Source: DAITBA01 sp036824005
GTDB lineage: Bacteria > Pseudomonadota > Gammaproteobacteria > Burkholderiales > Rhodocyclaceae
NCBI GenBank assembly: GCA_036824005.1
Contig: DAITBA010000007.1
Span: forward strand, 100,232 to 164,231
Length of the DNA: 64,000 nt
Direction: 5' to 3'
The notes below the pieces were generated by a model. It ran no database searches, had not been told where the DNA came from, and was given only the letters and a program-made list of their open reading frames with translations. Below are positions 26,346-35,971 of this stretch, in pieces. Position 1 is the first letter of the stretch; each line of letters begins with the position of its first letter. The translations under genes and the position numbers were made by a program.

Positions 26346-27499
26346 GCTCGCTCCGCCGCAGCATGCAGGGCGTGCGTCAACTGCTCGACATCCTCCCGCG
26401 TGTGCGCCGCCGACAGGGAAATGCGCAGCCGCGCCGTACCCGCCGCTACGGTGGGCGGGCGGATCGCCGGTACCCAGATGCCCCGTTCCCGAAGCGCCTC
26501 GGCCAGCGCCAGTGCCGCGGCGTTCTCGCCTACCACCAGTGGCTGAATCGGTGTGTCCGAAGGCAGCAACCGCCACGGCAGGTCGGCGCACGCGGCTCGC
26601 AGTTGCGCGATCAGCGCGTGCAGGTGCTCGCGCCGCCACGGCTCCTGCTCGATCAGCTCGACGCTCGCCAGTAGCGCCGCAGCCAGGGCCGGCGGCGCCG
26701 CGGTGGCGAAGATGTAGCTGCGCGCCGACTGCACCAGCCAGTCGATCACCGTCGGCTCGGCGAACACCGCGGCACCGCTCACTCCGGCGGCCTTGCCCAA
26801 GGTACATAGGTGAACAATGCGCGCGCTGGTCATGCCGAAGTACTCCAGTATGCCGCGCCCGTGCTCGCCGAGCACGCCGAAGCCGTGTGCATCGTCTACG
26901 TACAGCCAGGCGTCATGGCGTTCGGCAAGCGCCAGCAGCTGCGGCAGCGGAGCCATGTCACCGTCCATGCTGAACACGCCATCGACCACGATCAGGCGGC
27001 GGCGCGCCGGCGTCACCGCGAGCAACTGCTCCAGGTTTGAGAGGTCGTTATGACGAAAGCGTTGCACGGCCGCGCGGCTCAGGCGCGCGCCGTCGATCAG
27101 GGAGGCGTGATTGAGCCGGTCGGCGAAGATGGCATCCTCCCGGCCCGCCAGCGCCGGCAGGACGCCGATGTTGGCACCGTAGCCGCCGGAGAACAGCAGG
27201 CAGGCGCGGTCCATGAAGCGCGACAGCCTCTGCTCCAACGCTTCATGCAGTGCGTGATGGCCACTGACAAGATGCGACGCGCCGGCGCCGACACCATGAC
27301 GGCCAATAGCTTGCACCGCTGCTTCCGCCAGCTTCGGATGATTGGCGAGGCCGAGGTAGTCGTTGCTACAGAAGGAAAGATATATGACGCCGTCGACGTT
27401 CACGCGCGGACCCTGCGCGCTGTCCACGGCTCGGCGGCGGCGCAACAGATCGGCCGCAGCAAGCTTGGCCAACTCCGCCGAGAAATCCGGCTCGGACAA
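26342..27499 (-). CDS. bioF: 8-amino-7-oxononanoate synthase
   Basis: A 385-residue PLP enzyme joining pimeloyl thioester and alanine. Landmarks are YLSFCSNDYLGLANHP, VDDAHGFGVLGEHGRG and CTLGKAAGVSG, whose lysine holds PLP. No ATG starts the family-length frame; the best start is TTG at 27499 after GAGTGAG, which overlaps the end of greB, with another TTG at 27508 possible. The length matches E. coli BioF. Confidence 0.92.
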   Translation of the reverse strand: MSEPDFSAELAKLAAADLLRRRRAVDSAQGPRVNVDGVIYLSFCSNDYLGLANHPKLAEAAVQAIGRHGVGAGASHLVSGHHALHEALEQRLSRFMDRACLLFSGGYGANIGVLPALAGREDAIFADRLNHASLIDGARLSRAAVQRFRHNDLSNLEQLLAVTPARRRLIVVDGVFSMDGDMAPLPQLLALAERHDAWLYVDDAHGFGVLGEHGRGILEYFGMTSARIVHLCTLGKAAGVSGAAVFAEPTVIDWLVQSARSYIFATAAPPALAAALLASVELIEQEPWRREHLHALIAQLRAACADLPWRLLPSDTPIQPLVVGENAAALALAEALRERGIWVPAIRPPTVAAGTARLRISLSAAHTREDVEQLTHALHAAAERA

Positions 27500-27509
27500 C
27501 GTCAGCAAC

Positions 27510-28058
27510 TCACTCGACGTAGCGGATGTCGACCACTTCCACTTCGCGCGGGCCGGCCGGGCTCTGGAAGCGCACCACATCACCCTCGCGCGCCTTGAAC
27601 AGGGCGCGGGCCAGGGGCGAGATCCAGCTGATGCGGCCATGGCTGGCATCTGCCTCGTCGACGCCGACGATCTGGTAGGTGTGTTCCACGCCCTCGGCAT
27701 CGCACACGGTCACCATCGCGCCAAAGAACACCTGCTCTGCACTCTGCTGCTCCGCGGGATCGACGATGGTGGCGCTTTCCAGCCGCTTGATGAGGAAGCG
27801 GATGCGGCGGTCGATCTCGCGCAGGCGCTTCTTACCGTATATGTAGTCGCCGTTTTCCGAACGGTCGCCGTTGGCGGCGGCCCAGGCGACGGTCTGTACC
27901 AAGGCCGGGCGTTCCACTTCGACAAGTTGCTTCAACTCGGTCTTGAGAGCGGCAAAGCCGCGCCGCGTCATGTAGTTCTTCGTGCCCGGCGGCAGCGCCG
28001 AAGTCTGCTCCAGTACCTCGTCGTCATTGTCGCCTTCCTTGACGAACGCCTTGCTCAT
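27510..28058 (-). CDS. greB: Transcript cleavage factor GreB
   Basis: A 182-residue RNA polymerase factor that rescues backtracked complexes. The coiled-coil domain (GFAALKTELKQLVEVERP, NGDRSENGDYIYGKKRLREIDRRI) carries the acidic tip, and the C-terminal domain ends PLARALFKAREGDVVRFQSPAG. The sequence fits GreB better than GreA. The start at 28058 (MSKAFVKEGD) was chosen by family; one three codons upstream is possible. It heads the bioFHCDA operon. Confidence 0.93.
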   Translation of the reverse strand: MSKAFVKEGDNDDEVLEQTSALPPGTKNYMTRRGFAALKTELKQLVEVERPALVQTVAWAAANGDRSENGDYIYGKKRLREIDRRIRFLIKRLESATIVDPAEQQSAEQVFFGAMVTVCDAEGVEHTYQIVGVDEADASHGRISWISPLARALFKAREGDVVRFQSPAGPREVEVVDIRYVE

Positions 28059-28089
28059 TGTCGACATGCCGTTCAGATAGCGGGGAGCA

Positions 28090-28410
28090 TCAGTGCCCGA
28101 CGGTAAACCCAGCCACGTCGATGCGTATGGTATCGCGCCCGAGAGCCAGAGCGGCGCTCCTGGCGAACTGTTGTGCCCACGCGTCATTGGCGGCGAACGG
28201 CTTCTCCCCCGCGGCCTTGGCTATGATCAGCACCTTGTCGATAATCAACGTCTTACCCATGGGGTTGATCGGCTCGCATTCCATCTGGACATACTGCTCG
28301 TCTAGCCATTGCCGCGCTTGCTCCGTTGCCGTGCCTTTCGGCTCGGCGGCCTCGAATGAAAACTCGTACTCCTTCCCGGCACCGAAACTGACGAACACGT
28401 TGTAGAGCAT
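28090..28410 (-). CDS. Conserved hypothetical protein, 106 residues
   Basis: The strong GGGGAGG ribosome site and the ATG at 28410 (MLYNVFVSFGAGKEYEFSF) support a real gene. The product is soluble, without signal or membrane segments, with mixed beta and helical stretches and no recognised motif. It lies 31 bp upstream of greB on the same strand and may share its transcript. Confidence 0.65.
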   Translation of the reverse strand: MLYNVFVSFGAGKEYEFSFEAAEPKGTATEQARQWLDEQYVQMECEPINPMGKTLIIDKVLIIAKAAGEKPFAANDAWAQQFARSAALALGRDTIRIDVAGFTVGH

Positions 28411-28651
28411 GGCCACCTCCCCTGGCGTTTGTCGATCGTTACGGCGGTCGATGGACGACCTGCCGCCAATTCTATCCCGCTTCCCCAGGCATTGCAGCGT
28501 AGCGCCGGTACGGCGCGACAACCACCGAGGGCAAGCAGCGGCGACGGGGCGTGCAGTTGTCTTTCCCCGGCGCGGGGCATAACATACGCAATCGCTGCGC
28601 TGCGCCCGAGTTTCTGCGCTAAGTTATTGAATTGCCGAATTATTCATCCAA

Positions 28652-28861
28652 ATGTTGGAAATCGACGAGAACACTGAGCTGCGCGCCAGGCTGCATGTGT
28701 TACAGGTCGAACACCGCGACCTGGACGATGTCATCTCCCGCCTCGAGGTCTCGCCGCCTCATGACGAGTTGCTCATGCGAAGGCTGAAGAAGCGCAAGCT
28801 CATGCTCAAGGACAGGATCACCCTGATCCAGCGCATGCTCGAACCCGATATCCCTGCCTGA
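28652..28861 (+). CDS. YdcH/DUF465 family small protein
   Basis: A 69-residue, highly charged helical protein with the DUF465 pattern: HRDLDDVISRLEVSPPHDELLMRRLKKRKLMLKDRI. The family forms coiled coils and its role is unknown. It precedes a sulfhydrylase gene by 18 bp and is probably co-transcribed. No good ribosome site is visible; the upstream stretch is AT-rich and likely holds the promoter. Confidence 0.85.
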   Translation: MLEIDENTELRARLHVLQVEHRDLDDVISRLEVSPPHDELLMRRLKKRKLMLKDRITLIQRMLEPDIPA

Positions 28862-28879
28862 GTACAGCACCGGCGCGTC

Positions 28880-30175
28880 ATGAGCGATCCGAAGTCCCTG
28901 AGCTTCGACACTCTCAGCCTGCACGCCGGGCAGGTGCCCGACTACCAATTCGGCGCCCGCGCCGCCCCAATCTACCTGACCACGTCCTTCGTTTTCAAGG
29001 ATGCCGACCAGGCTGCGGCGCTGTTCAACATGGAGCGCGCCGGCCACGTCTACTCGCGCATCTCCAACCCGACCAACGCCGTGCTGGAGGAACGCGTCGC
29101 CGCCCTGGAGAACGGCGTCGGCGCCATCGCCACGGCCAGCGGCCAGGCAGCGCTGCACCTGGCGATCGTGACCCTGATGGGCGCCGGCAGTCATATCGTC
29201 GCCTCACGCGCGCTCTATGGCGGCTCGCACAACCTGCTGGAATACACCCTGCCGCGCTTCGGCATCGACACCACCTTCGTCGACCCGCGCGATGTAGACG
29301 CCATCCGCGCCGCCATCCGGCCGCAAACGCGACTGATCTTCGGCGAAACGCTCGGCAACCCCGGACTCGACGTGCTCGACATTCCGCGCGTGGCCGCGCT
29401 TGCCCATGACGCCGGGCTGCCGCTGCTGGTGGACTCCACATTCACCACCCCCTGGCTGATGCAGCCGATCGAACTCGGGGCCGATCTCGTACTCCACTCG
29501 GCGACCAAGTTTCTCGGTGGCCACGGCGTGGCCATCGGTGGTGTGCTGGTGGACGGCGGCACCTTCGACTGGGACAGGTCGGGCAAATTCCCGACTCTGA
29601 CGGAACCCTATGCCGGTTTTCACGGCATGGACTTCACCGAGGAGTCCACCGTCGCTGCCTTCCTGCTGCGCGCCCGGCGCGAAGGCCTGCGCGATTTCGG
29701 CGCCTGCATGTCGCCCATGACGGCATTCCAGATCCTGCAGGGCGTCGAGACCCTGCCGCTGCGCATGCAGCGCCACATGGACAACACGCGGCGCATCGTC
29801 GCCCATCTGGCGCAGCACGAGGCCGTGGCGACGGTGGTCTATCCTGAACTGCCCGACCATCCCGACCACGAGCTCGCGCGCAGGCTGCTGCCCAAGGGTT
29901 GCGGTGCCGTCTTCAGTTTCGAACTGAGGGGCGGGCGCAGCGCCGGTCGTCGCTTCATCGAAGCGCTGCGGGTGTTTTCGCACCTCGCCAATGTCGGCGA
30001 TGCCAAGTCGCTCGTCATCCATCCCGCGAGCACGACCCATTTCCGCATGAGCCCGGAGGCCCTGCGCGCCGCCGGCATCGGCGAAGGTACCGTGCGCCTT
30101 TCCATCGGGCTCGAAGATCCGGACGATCTTATCGAGGACCTGAACCACGGGCTGTACGCCGCGCAGAAAGCGTGA
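28880..30175 (+). CDS. O-acetyl/O-succinylhomoserine sulfhydrylase (Cys/Met metabolism PLP enzyme)
   Basis: A 431-residue PLP enzyme. The PLP lysine lies in LHSATKFLGGHG; SRISNPTNAVLEERVAALE and ASGQAALHLAI are other family motifs. Members make homocysteine from an acylated homoserine and sulfide. A second paralogue lies at 59260-60531. The two differ enough, for example DSTFTTPW here against DNTVPSPY there, that they probably use different acyl donors or regulation. Confidence 0.9.
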   Translation: MSDPKSLSFDTLSLHAGQVPDYQFGARAAPIYLTTSFVFKDADQAAALFNMERAGHVYSRISNPTNAVLEERVAALENGVGAIATASGQAALHLAIVTLMGAGSHIVASRALYGGSHNLLEYTLPRFGIDTTFVDPRDVDAIRAAIRPQTRLIFGETLGNPGLDVLDIPRVAALAHDAGLPLLVDSTFTTPWLMQPIELGADLVLHSATKFLGGHGVAIGGVLVDGGTFDWDRSGKFPTLTEPYAGFHGMDFTEESTVAAFLLRARREGLRDFGACMSPMTAFQILQGVETLPLRMQRHMDNTRRIVAHLAQHEAVATVVYPELPDHPDHELARRLLPKGCGAVFSFELRGGRSAGRRFIEALRVFSHLANVGDAKSLVIHPASTTHFRMSPEALRAAGIGEGTVRLSIGLEDPDDLIEDLNHGLYAAQKA

Positions 30176-30342
30176 CCGTCGACGATACCGTGATTCGCAG
30201 ATTTCGAAGCTCAATGCATATGAGACTTGGCGGCTCTTTCCTGTCCCCGGACAGCCAACGGACACGACGCGGAGCGCGAGTCTCGGCATTCTCCTGCGTC
30301 ATCTGGGGATTCCGGCGCGACCCGCACTGATCGAGCAAGGAC

Positions 30343-31149
30343 ATGGAGATCGCCGTCTCGGGCCGCAAGACCTATGCCTACACTGGTGGCCGTCCCTTCG
30401 ACGCGGGGCTGCCGGCCATCGTCTTCATCCACGGCGCAGAGCACGACCACAGCGTGTGGGCGCTGCAGAGCCGCTACTTCGCCCACCACGGTCACAGCGC
30501 GCTGGCTCTCGATCTGCCCGGCCATGGCCGCTCCGAAGGACCTCCCGCGGGCCGTGTGGAAGATCTGGCGCAGTGGCTGGTGCACTTTCTCGATGCCGTT
30601 CAGGTGCCCCGGGCGGCACTGGTCGGCCACAGCATGGGCTCCCTGATCGCGCTGGAGACGGCCGCCCGCAACCCGCAGCGCATCGACCGCATCGCCCTGA
30701 TCGGCAGCGCCGTGCCCATGCCGGTGGCGGAAGTCCTGCTCGATGCCGCGCGCAACGACGAACCGCGCGCCATGGCCATGATCAATGCCTGGTCCTACAG
30801 CGCGCGGGCCCGGCTGGGTGGCAATACCGTTCCTGGCATGTGGATGGTGGGCACGAATCGACGGCTCATGCAACGGCAGGCGAAAGGTGTGTTGCACACC
30901 GATCTCGCCGCCTGCAATGCCTACGTGCAGGGACCGGAGAGCGCCGCGCGCGTCGCCTGCCCGGCGCTGTTGGTGATGGGCAGCCGCGACCAGATGACCC
31001 CGCCGCGAGCTTCCAAGCCCCTGGCCAATGCGCTACCACGGGCACAAACCGTAGCGATCAGCGGTTCAGGCCACGCCCTGATGGCCGAGCAACCCGACGC
31101 AGTTTTGGACGCGCTACGTAGTTTCTTGATGGGCCGAATGCCGGCGTGA
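30343..31149 (+). CDS. Alpha/beta hydrolase
   Basis: A 268-residue esterase-like protein. The oxyanion loop FIHGAEHDHSVW, the nucleophile GHSMGS and the late GSGHALMAE histidine complete a catalytic triad with the Asp in GSRDQMTPP. AAGGAC precedes the ATG. The 166 bp upstream show no clear terminator. The substrate is unknown. Confidence 0.85.
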   Translation: MEIAVSGRKTYAYTGGRPFDAGLPAIVFIHGAEHDHSVWALQSRYFAHHGHSALALDLPGHGRSEGPPAGRVEDLAQWLVHFLDAVQVPRAALVGHSMGSLIALETAARNPQRIDRIALIGSAVPMPVAEVLLDAARNDEPRAMAMINAWSYSARARLGGNTVPGMWMVGTNRRLMQRQAKGVLHTDLAACNAYVQGPESAARVACPALLVMGSRDQMTPPRASKPLANALPRAQTVAISGSGHALMAEQPDAVLDALRSFLMGRMPA

Positions 31150-31343
31150 ATCGCGGAACAGCAGTGCGAAGGGCGATGGCATGTGCGAGAGACAGTTCCG
31201 GGAGCGCTTGCTCCGGCAAGTTTCACCCGAACTAAGCTAAACTACAGCATAGGCTGAACTCCCGGCGCGGCAGCCGGTCTTGCCGGCACGCCCCGGCGGA
31301 CTCGCCTGCTCGCCTGCAAAGCACTCGACGAGAAGGCCGCCCA

Positions 31344-32123
31344 ATGAACCAGCCCGATCACACCGACGCAGCGACTCAAACGCCGGTGCCGTTTCCGCGA
31401 ATCCGGACCGTCCCTATCCTCGCGCCGTTTGGATGGCTCTCCCGCGGCCTCGACGACATCAAGCAGTGTCCTGGCCCCAGTTTGTGCTACGGCGCCTGCT
31501 TTGCCGTGATGGGACTGCTGCTGAAAACGGTGTTCCGCAATGCGTACGAGTACACCTCGGCGCTGACAACCGGCTTCTTGCTTGTCGCGCCTTTCCTCGC
31601 CATCGGCCTGTATGACATCAGCCGCCGCCGCGAACGCGGTGACGCCTGCGCCCTGACGCCAACACTCACCGCCTGGCGCCCCCAAGTCGGCAGCATCGGC
31701 ATCTATTCGCTTGTCCTGATCGTCATTTTTCTCGTCTGGGCGCGCGCATCGCTGGTCATCTTCGCGCTGTTCTACACGCGCGAAATGCCGACGCTGCAGG
31801 GCTTCATGCAGCAGGTCCTGTCTCTGGACAACCGCGAGTTCCTGCTCGTCTATTTCGGAGCCGGATTGGTCTTTGCAACGCTGGTGTTCGCGGTCAGCGT
31901 CATCTCCATTCCACTCATGCTCGACCGCGGCCAGGACACCGTCACCGCGATGATCGCCAGCAGCCTGGCGCTGGCGCGCAATGCACCGACGCTGTTCCTG
32001 TGGGCGGCATTGATCGTCGCGCTCACGGCGATCGGTTTCGGTGCCGCCTACGTCGGCCTCGTCGTCACCATGCCGCTGGTCGGGCATGCCACCTGGCATG
32101 CCTATCGCGCGTTGGTCGAGTAG
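31344..32123 (+). CDS. DUF2189 integral membrane protein
   Basis: A 259-residue membrane protein with about six hydrophobic segments. DUF2189 features include GWLSRGLDDIKQCPGPSLCYGACFAVMG near the start, FLLVAPFLAIGLYDISRRRERGD and the end MPLVGHATWHAYRALV. Function is unknown. A second copy of the family lies at 62456-63250. Confidence 0.85.
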   Translation: MNQPDHTDAATQTPVPFPRIRTVPILAPFGWLSRGLDDIKQCPGPSLCYGACFAVMGLLLKTVFRNAYEYTSALTTGFLLVAPFLAIGLYDISRRRERGDACALTPTLTAWRPQVGSIGIYSLVLIVIFLVWARASLVIFALFYTREMPTLQGFMQQVLSLDNREFLLVYFGAGLVFATLVFAVSVISIPLMLDRGQDTVTAMIASSLALARNAPTLFLWAALIVALTAIGFGAAYVGLVVTMPLVGHATWHAYRALVE

Positions 32124-32214
32124 CGCGTGACGCCAGCAGGGCTGCACCGCCCATGCCGCCCGCGCTTTTCAGCGCCGCTGCCCCAATGCACTTCTTCCCC
32201 ATGCAGGTGATGCA

Positions 32215-33414
32215 TTGACCGGGGTGTCGCTGGCAGCGACGAAGCGCATCGTCGCCCGGTTGGCCGCCTGCCAGGCGCTGCTGCTCACCAACGGCATCAC
32301 GCTCATCGCCGTGTCGGGCCTCGCCGGTCATGCGCTGGCGCCCGATCCGCGCTTGTCGACGCTGCCTATCACCGCCTACGTGCTCGGCGCGGCACTGGCT
32401 ACGCTGCCGGCTTCGTTCTTCATGAAAGGCTACGGACGGCGCGCCGGCTTCGTTCTCGGCGCGATGTTGGGCATCCTCGGCGCCGCCGTCGCCACGTTGG
32501 CACTATATCTTCAGAGTTTTGCGCTGCTGTGCGTCGGGACCTTCGTCAGCGGCAGCTACAATGCCTTCGGTCAGTACTACCGTTTCGCCGCCGCGGACGT
32601 GGCATCGGTGGACTTCAGAAGCCGCGCCATCTCCCTCGTGCTTGCCGGCGGCATCGTCGGTGGGATACTGGGGCCGGAAGCAAGCAAGATCACGCGTGGC
32701 CTGCTGGAGCCGCAGTTCGTCGCCTCTTATGGAGCGCTCGGCTTGTTCGCGTTGATTGCGCTCATCGTCGTGCGCGGCTTGGCGATTCCGCCGCTCAGCG
32801 CCGAGGAAAGCAACGGCGCAGCCCGGCCGCTGACGGCGATCATGCGCCAGCCGGCGTTCATCGTCGCCGTCCTGTCGGCGACTGTCGGCTATGCCGTGAT
32901 GAACCTGTTGATGACGGCGACGCCGCTGGCCATGGGTATCTGCCAGCATCCCTTCTCGGACGCCGCCTTCGTCCTGCAGTGGCATGTGATCGGCATGTTC
33001 GCGCCGTCCTTTTTCACCGGCGCGCTGATCAGACGCATGGGCGTGCTCACCGTGCTCGCAGCGGGCACGGCAATGCTCTTCTGCTGTGTCGCGATCGCCC
33101 TCTCCGGGGTGTCCGTGCCGCACTTCTGGGCGGCGCTGGTGCTGCTTGGAGCGGGTTGGAACTTCCTCTACATCGGCGGGACAACGTTGCTGACCGAGGT
33201 CCATACCCCGGCCGAACGCGCCAAGACTCAGGGCACGAACGACCTGTTGGTTTTCGTGTCTATGGCCTTGTCATCGCTGGCATCGAGCATCGTGCTCACC
33301 CCCGACGGTTGGAACAAGCTCAACTATGCGGCGCTGCCGCTGCTGCTCGCCGTCACGATCGCCATTGCCTCGCTGTGGCTGAAGCAGCGCGCGGCAGCGG
33401 TTGCCGCCGGCTAG
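32215..33414 (+). CDS. MFS transporter
   Basis: A 399-residue membrane protein with about twelve hydrophobic segments and a basic loop between helices 2 and 3 (MKGYGRRAGFVLGA), as in the major facilitator superfamily. The start is TTG at 32215 after AGGTG; no in-frame ATG lies just upstream. It may be an efflux or uptake carrier; the substrate cannot be inferred. It converges on the glycine-zipper gene with a 3-bp gap. Confidence 0.85.
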   Translation: MTGVSLAATKRIVARLAACQALLLTNGITLIAVSGLAGHALAPDPRLSTLPITAYVLGAALATLPASFFMKGYGRRAGFVLGAMLGILGAAVATLALYLQSFALLCVGTFVSGSYNAFGQYYRFAAADVASVDFRSRAISLVLAGGIVGGILGPEASKITRGLLEPQFVASYGALGLFALIALIVVRGLAIPPLSAEESNGAARPLTAIMRQPAFIVAVLSATVGYAVMNLLMTATPLAMGICQHPFSDAAFVLQWHVIGMFAPSFFTGALIRRMGVLTVLAAGTAMLFCCVAIALSGVSVPHFWAALVLLGAGWNFLYIGGTTLLTEVHTPAERAKTQGTNDLLVFVSMALSSLASSIVLTPDGWNKLNYAALPLLLAVTIAIASLWLKQRAAAVAAG

Positions 33415-33417
33415 CGT

Positions 33418-33834
33418 TCAGTCCCAATGACCGCGGAAGTGACGGTGATGATGGCGATGCCGCCAATGCTCATGGCGCCAGTGATCTCCGCGCCAGTGTC
33501 GGCCGTGATGGACCGGCGCCACCTGATAGGCGGGCGGCGCATAGTACGCCGGCTGATGAACGATCCGCTCGTGATAGACCGGCTGCGCCACGTAGGCAGG
33601 CTCCGCATAGCCGCCGTGACGGCGAGCGCCTCGATCACTGCCGATAGCCGCCCCGGCGGCGCCGCCGATGGCAGCGCCGACGATGCCGCCATCGCGCCCC
33701 GCCACCTGGCGCCCGACGACCGCGCCAGCAGCGCCACCGATGGCAGCGCCAAGTATCGCACCGCCATCGGCCTGCGCCGGCACAGCAGCAATTGCGCTTC
33801 CTGCGACAAGAATCGAGCAAATTAGCTTTTTCAT
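33418..33834 (-). CDS. Exported glycine-zipper protein with His-rich tail
   Basis: A 138-residue protein after an AGGAAACG site. A signal peptide ends near VPAQA. The mature N-terminus is a glycine zipper (GGAILGAAIGGAAGAVVG and a second copy) able to insert in membranes. The C-terminal 50 residues are Tyr/Pro-rich, then very His/Trp/Arg-rich with repeated HWRHxHW units, suggesting metal binding. Similar proteins are outer-membrane or envelope-stress linked. Confidence 0.78.
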   Translation of the reverse strand: MKKLICSILVAGSAIAAVPAQADGGAILGAAIGGAAGAVVGRQVAGRDGGIVGAAIGGAAGAAIGSDRGARRHGGYAEPAYVAQPVYHERIVHQPAYYAPPAYQVAPVHHGRHWRGDHWRHEHWRHRHHHRHFRGHWD

Positions 33835-33941
33835 CGTTTCCTCGTTCGAAGTTGATGGTGTTCGCAACTTCCATAACGCGGCGATGACGGCACCGATGAC
33901 GACCCTTACAAAGTGTTACATCTGCCCCGCTCGGTCCGGGT

Positions 33942-34793
33942 TCATGTGCGCACGACTAGCAGCACCGGCTGATGATCCGAAGCATCGGTGCGCTGATTGA
34001 CCTGCAGGTCGACGACCTGCGGCGCCAGGTCGTCGCTGACGAATACGAAGTCGCAGCAATAGGGTTCGTCCGGCCAGTCGCATCCATGCAGGCCGACAGT
34101 ATGCGCATGGGGTTCGCCAGGATGAGCAATGGACCATGCGTCCACCAGGCGTGGCGTGCCGTCGTCATAGGGTGCCGTGATGCGTCCGTGCTCGGCATCG
34201 GAAGGCTTGAAGTTGAAGTCGCCGCACAGGATTGCCGATGTGCCGCGCGGCAGCACGGCGAACGTGGGATCGGTCTCCTTGCCGAAGCGCGGATTGCGGC
34301 CGTGGGCGCTCGCCTGCCCGTGCAGGGCGCGCAATGCCTCCGCCTGTGCAGCGCGCTGCAGCGCCGAGTAGTATTCGAGGTGGGTGGTCATCACGCGCAC
34401 CACACCCGATCGTGTTTCGATCGCCGCCTCGACGCAGACCCGCTGCATGCTTGACACGCCCGGATCCGACGGCCAGGGCAGCAGATGACGGAACACCTGC
34501 AGCACGGGCAGCCGGGAAAGGATCAGATTGCCGAAACGGCTGCGGCCGCCCCGGCCATCCGGCAGATCGGTGGCAATGCCATAGAGCGCTTGGAACTCCG
34601 GCAAGGCATCGCGCAGCAGCTTCACCTCGTCCTCACCGCTGCTGCCGGCAAGCCCCGGGAAGTTCACTGCCACCTCCTGCAGGCAGAGCACGTCGAAATC
34701 CGCCGTCTCTCGGGCGACCTGCGCGATGCGCGCCAAGTCCACGCGGCCATCGCAGCCGCGCCCCCACTGGATGTTCCAGGTGATCAAGTGCAT
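33942..34793 (-). CDS. Endonuclease/exonuclease/phosphatase family protein
   Basis: A 283-residue metal-dependent phosphohydrolase. Landmarks are ITWNIQWGRG, CLQEVAVNFP with its catalytic Glu, TTHLEYYS, CGDFNFKPSD and the C-terminal TDASDHQPVL. Substrates in the family range from DNA to inositol phosphates and sphingolipids. The ATG at 34793 follows GAGG; the longer frame adds about 30 residues without a family match. It diverges from ubiU. Confidence 0.87.
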   Translation of the reverse strand: MHLITWNIQWGRGCDGRVDLARIAQVARETADFDVLCLQEVAVNFPGLAGSSGEDEVKLLRDALPEFQALYGIATDLPDGRGGRSRFGNLILSRLPVLQVFRHLLPWPSDPGVSSMQRVCVEAAIETRSGVVRVMTTHLEYYSALQRAAQAEALRALHGQASAHGRNPRFGKETDPTFAVLPRGTSAILCGDFNFKPSDAEHGRITAPYDDGTPRLVDAWSIAHPGEPHAHTVGLHGCDWPDEPYCCDFVFVSDDLAPQVVDLQVNQRTDASDHQPVLLVVRT

Positions 34794-34874
34794 GCCTCGG
34801 CCCTTTCTCGGCGCCATCACCGATAGCCTGCAAGCAGGACGGGTGCGCGTCAAGCGCGCCCAGATCCGGCCCCG

Positions 34875-34916
34875 TTGACCCATGTCAATGTCAGTCCGCA
34901 GGCTGGCGCCTAGGCT
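34875..34916 (+). promoter_or_regulatory. Class II FNR-type promoter of ubiUVT
   Basis: TTGACccatGTCAA at 34875-34888 is a perfect palindrome one mismatch per half from the FNR consensus TTGATnnnnATCAA. A TAGGCT element at 34911-34916 would put the start of transcription near 34923, which is 41.5 bases from the box centre, the spacing of class II FNR promoters. Oxygen-repressed expression fits the O2-independent ubiquinone role of the genes. Confidence 0.65.
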
Positions 34917-34944
34917 CGCGGGGTTTCATGCCACTACCTGTTCC

Positions 34945-35958
34945 ATGCCGCACTCCGATCAGTTCGAACTCGTCTGCCCCGCCGGCGGTCTGCCCGCCTT
35001 GAAGGCTGCCGTGGACCATGGCGCCGACTGCGTCTACACCGGCTTCAAGGACAACACCAACGCGCGTAATTTCACCGGCTTGAACTTCGACGACGCCGCC
35101 CTGCGCGAAGGCATTCGTTACGCCCACGGGCGCGGGGTCAAGGTGCTGCTGGCGCTCAACACCTATCCGCAGACCTCGTCCTGGCAGCGCTGGACGGCCG
35201 CCGTGGACAAGGCAGCCGACTTCGGCGTCGATGCCATCATCCTGGCCGACCTAGGCCTCATGGAGTACGCGCGCGAACAGCACCCAGGGCTGCGACTGCA
35301 TTTGTCGGTGCAGGGTTCGGCGACCAATTACGAAGCGATCATCTTCTACCACGAGCAGTTTGGCATCTCCCGCGCCGTGCTGCCGCGCGTTCTGGCGTTG
35401 GCACAGGTGGAGACAGTGGTGCGCAACACGCCGGTGGAAATCGAGGTGTTCGGCTTCGGCGGTCTGTGCGTCATGGTCGAAGGTCGCTGCGCGTTGTCCG
35501 CCTATGCCACCGGTGATTCGCCGAACACCTGCGGCGTGTGCTCGCCGCCCAAGGCGGTGCGCTGGGAGCAGACGGCGCGCGGCATGGAAACGCGGCTGAA
35601 CGGCATTCTCATCGATCGCTTCGAGGCCGGCGAACATGCCGGCTACCCAACCCTGTGCAAGGGCCGCTTTGATGTCAATGGCGAGACCTACTACGCCATC
35701 GAGGAGCCAGCCAGCCTCAACACCCTGGAGCTGCTACCCCAGCTCATGGACATCGGCATACGGGCGATCAAGATCGAAGGTCGCCAGCGCAGTCCCGCTT
35801 ATGTCGCGCAGGTGACCCGTGTCTGGCGCGAGGCCATTGACGCCTGCCGGCAGGACCGCGCCGGCTACAGCGTGCGGCCGGCATGGATGGCGGAACTGAA
35901 CAAGGTCGCCGAGGGACATACGCACACCCTGGGCGCCTACTATCGGCCGTGGAAGTGA
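34945..35958 (+). CDS. ubiU: O2-independent ubiquinone hydroxylation protein UbiU
   Basis: A 337-residue U32 peptidase-family protein. The four iron-sulfur cysteines of E. coli UbiU match by spacing: GLCVMVEGRC (two, 7 apart), then the second Cys of CGVC 17 later, and CKGRF. With UbiV it hydroxylates ubiquinone precursors without O2. The ATG at 34945 was chosen by family; the ribosome site is weak. It leads the ubiU-ubiV-ubiT operon. Confidence 0.93.
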   Translation: MPHSDQFELVCPAGGLPALKAAVDHGADCVYTGFKDNTNARNFTGLNFDDAALREGIRYAHGRGVKVLLALNTYPQTSSWQRWTAAVDKAADFGVDAIILADLGLMEYAREQHPGLRLHLSVQGSATNYEAIIFYHEQFGISRAVLPRVLALAQVETVVRNTPVEIEVFGFGGLCVMVEGRCALSAYATGDSPNTCGVCSPPKAVRWEQTARGMETRLNGILIDRFEAGEHAGYPTLCKGRFDVNGETYYAIEEPASLNTLELLPQLMDIGIRAIKIEGRQRSPAYVAQVTRVWREAIDACRQDRAGYSVRPAWMAELNKVAEGHTHTLGAYYRPWK

Positions 35959-35971
35959 CGGAGCCGCAACC

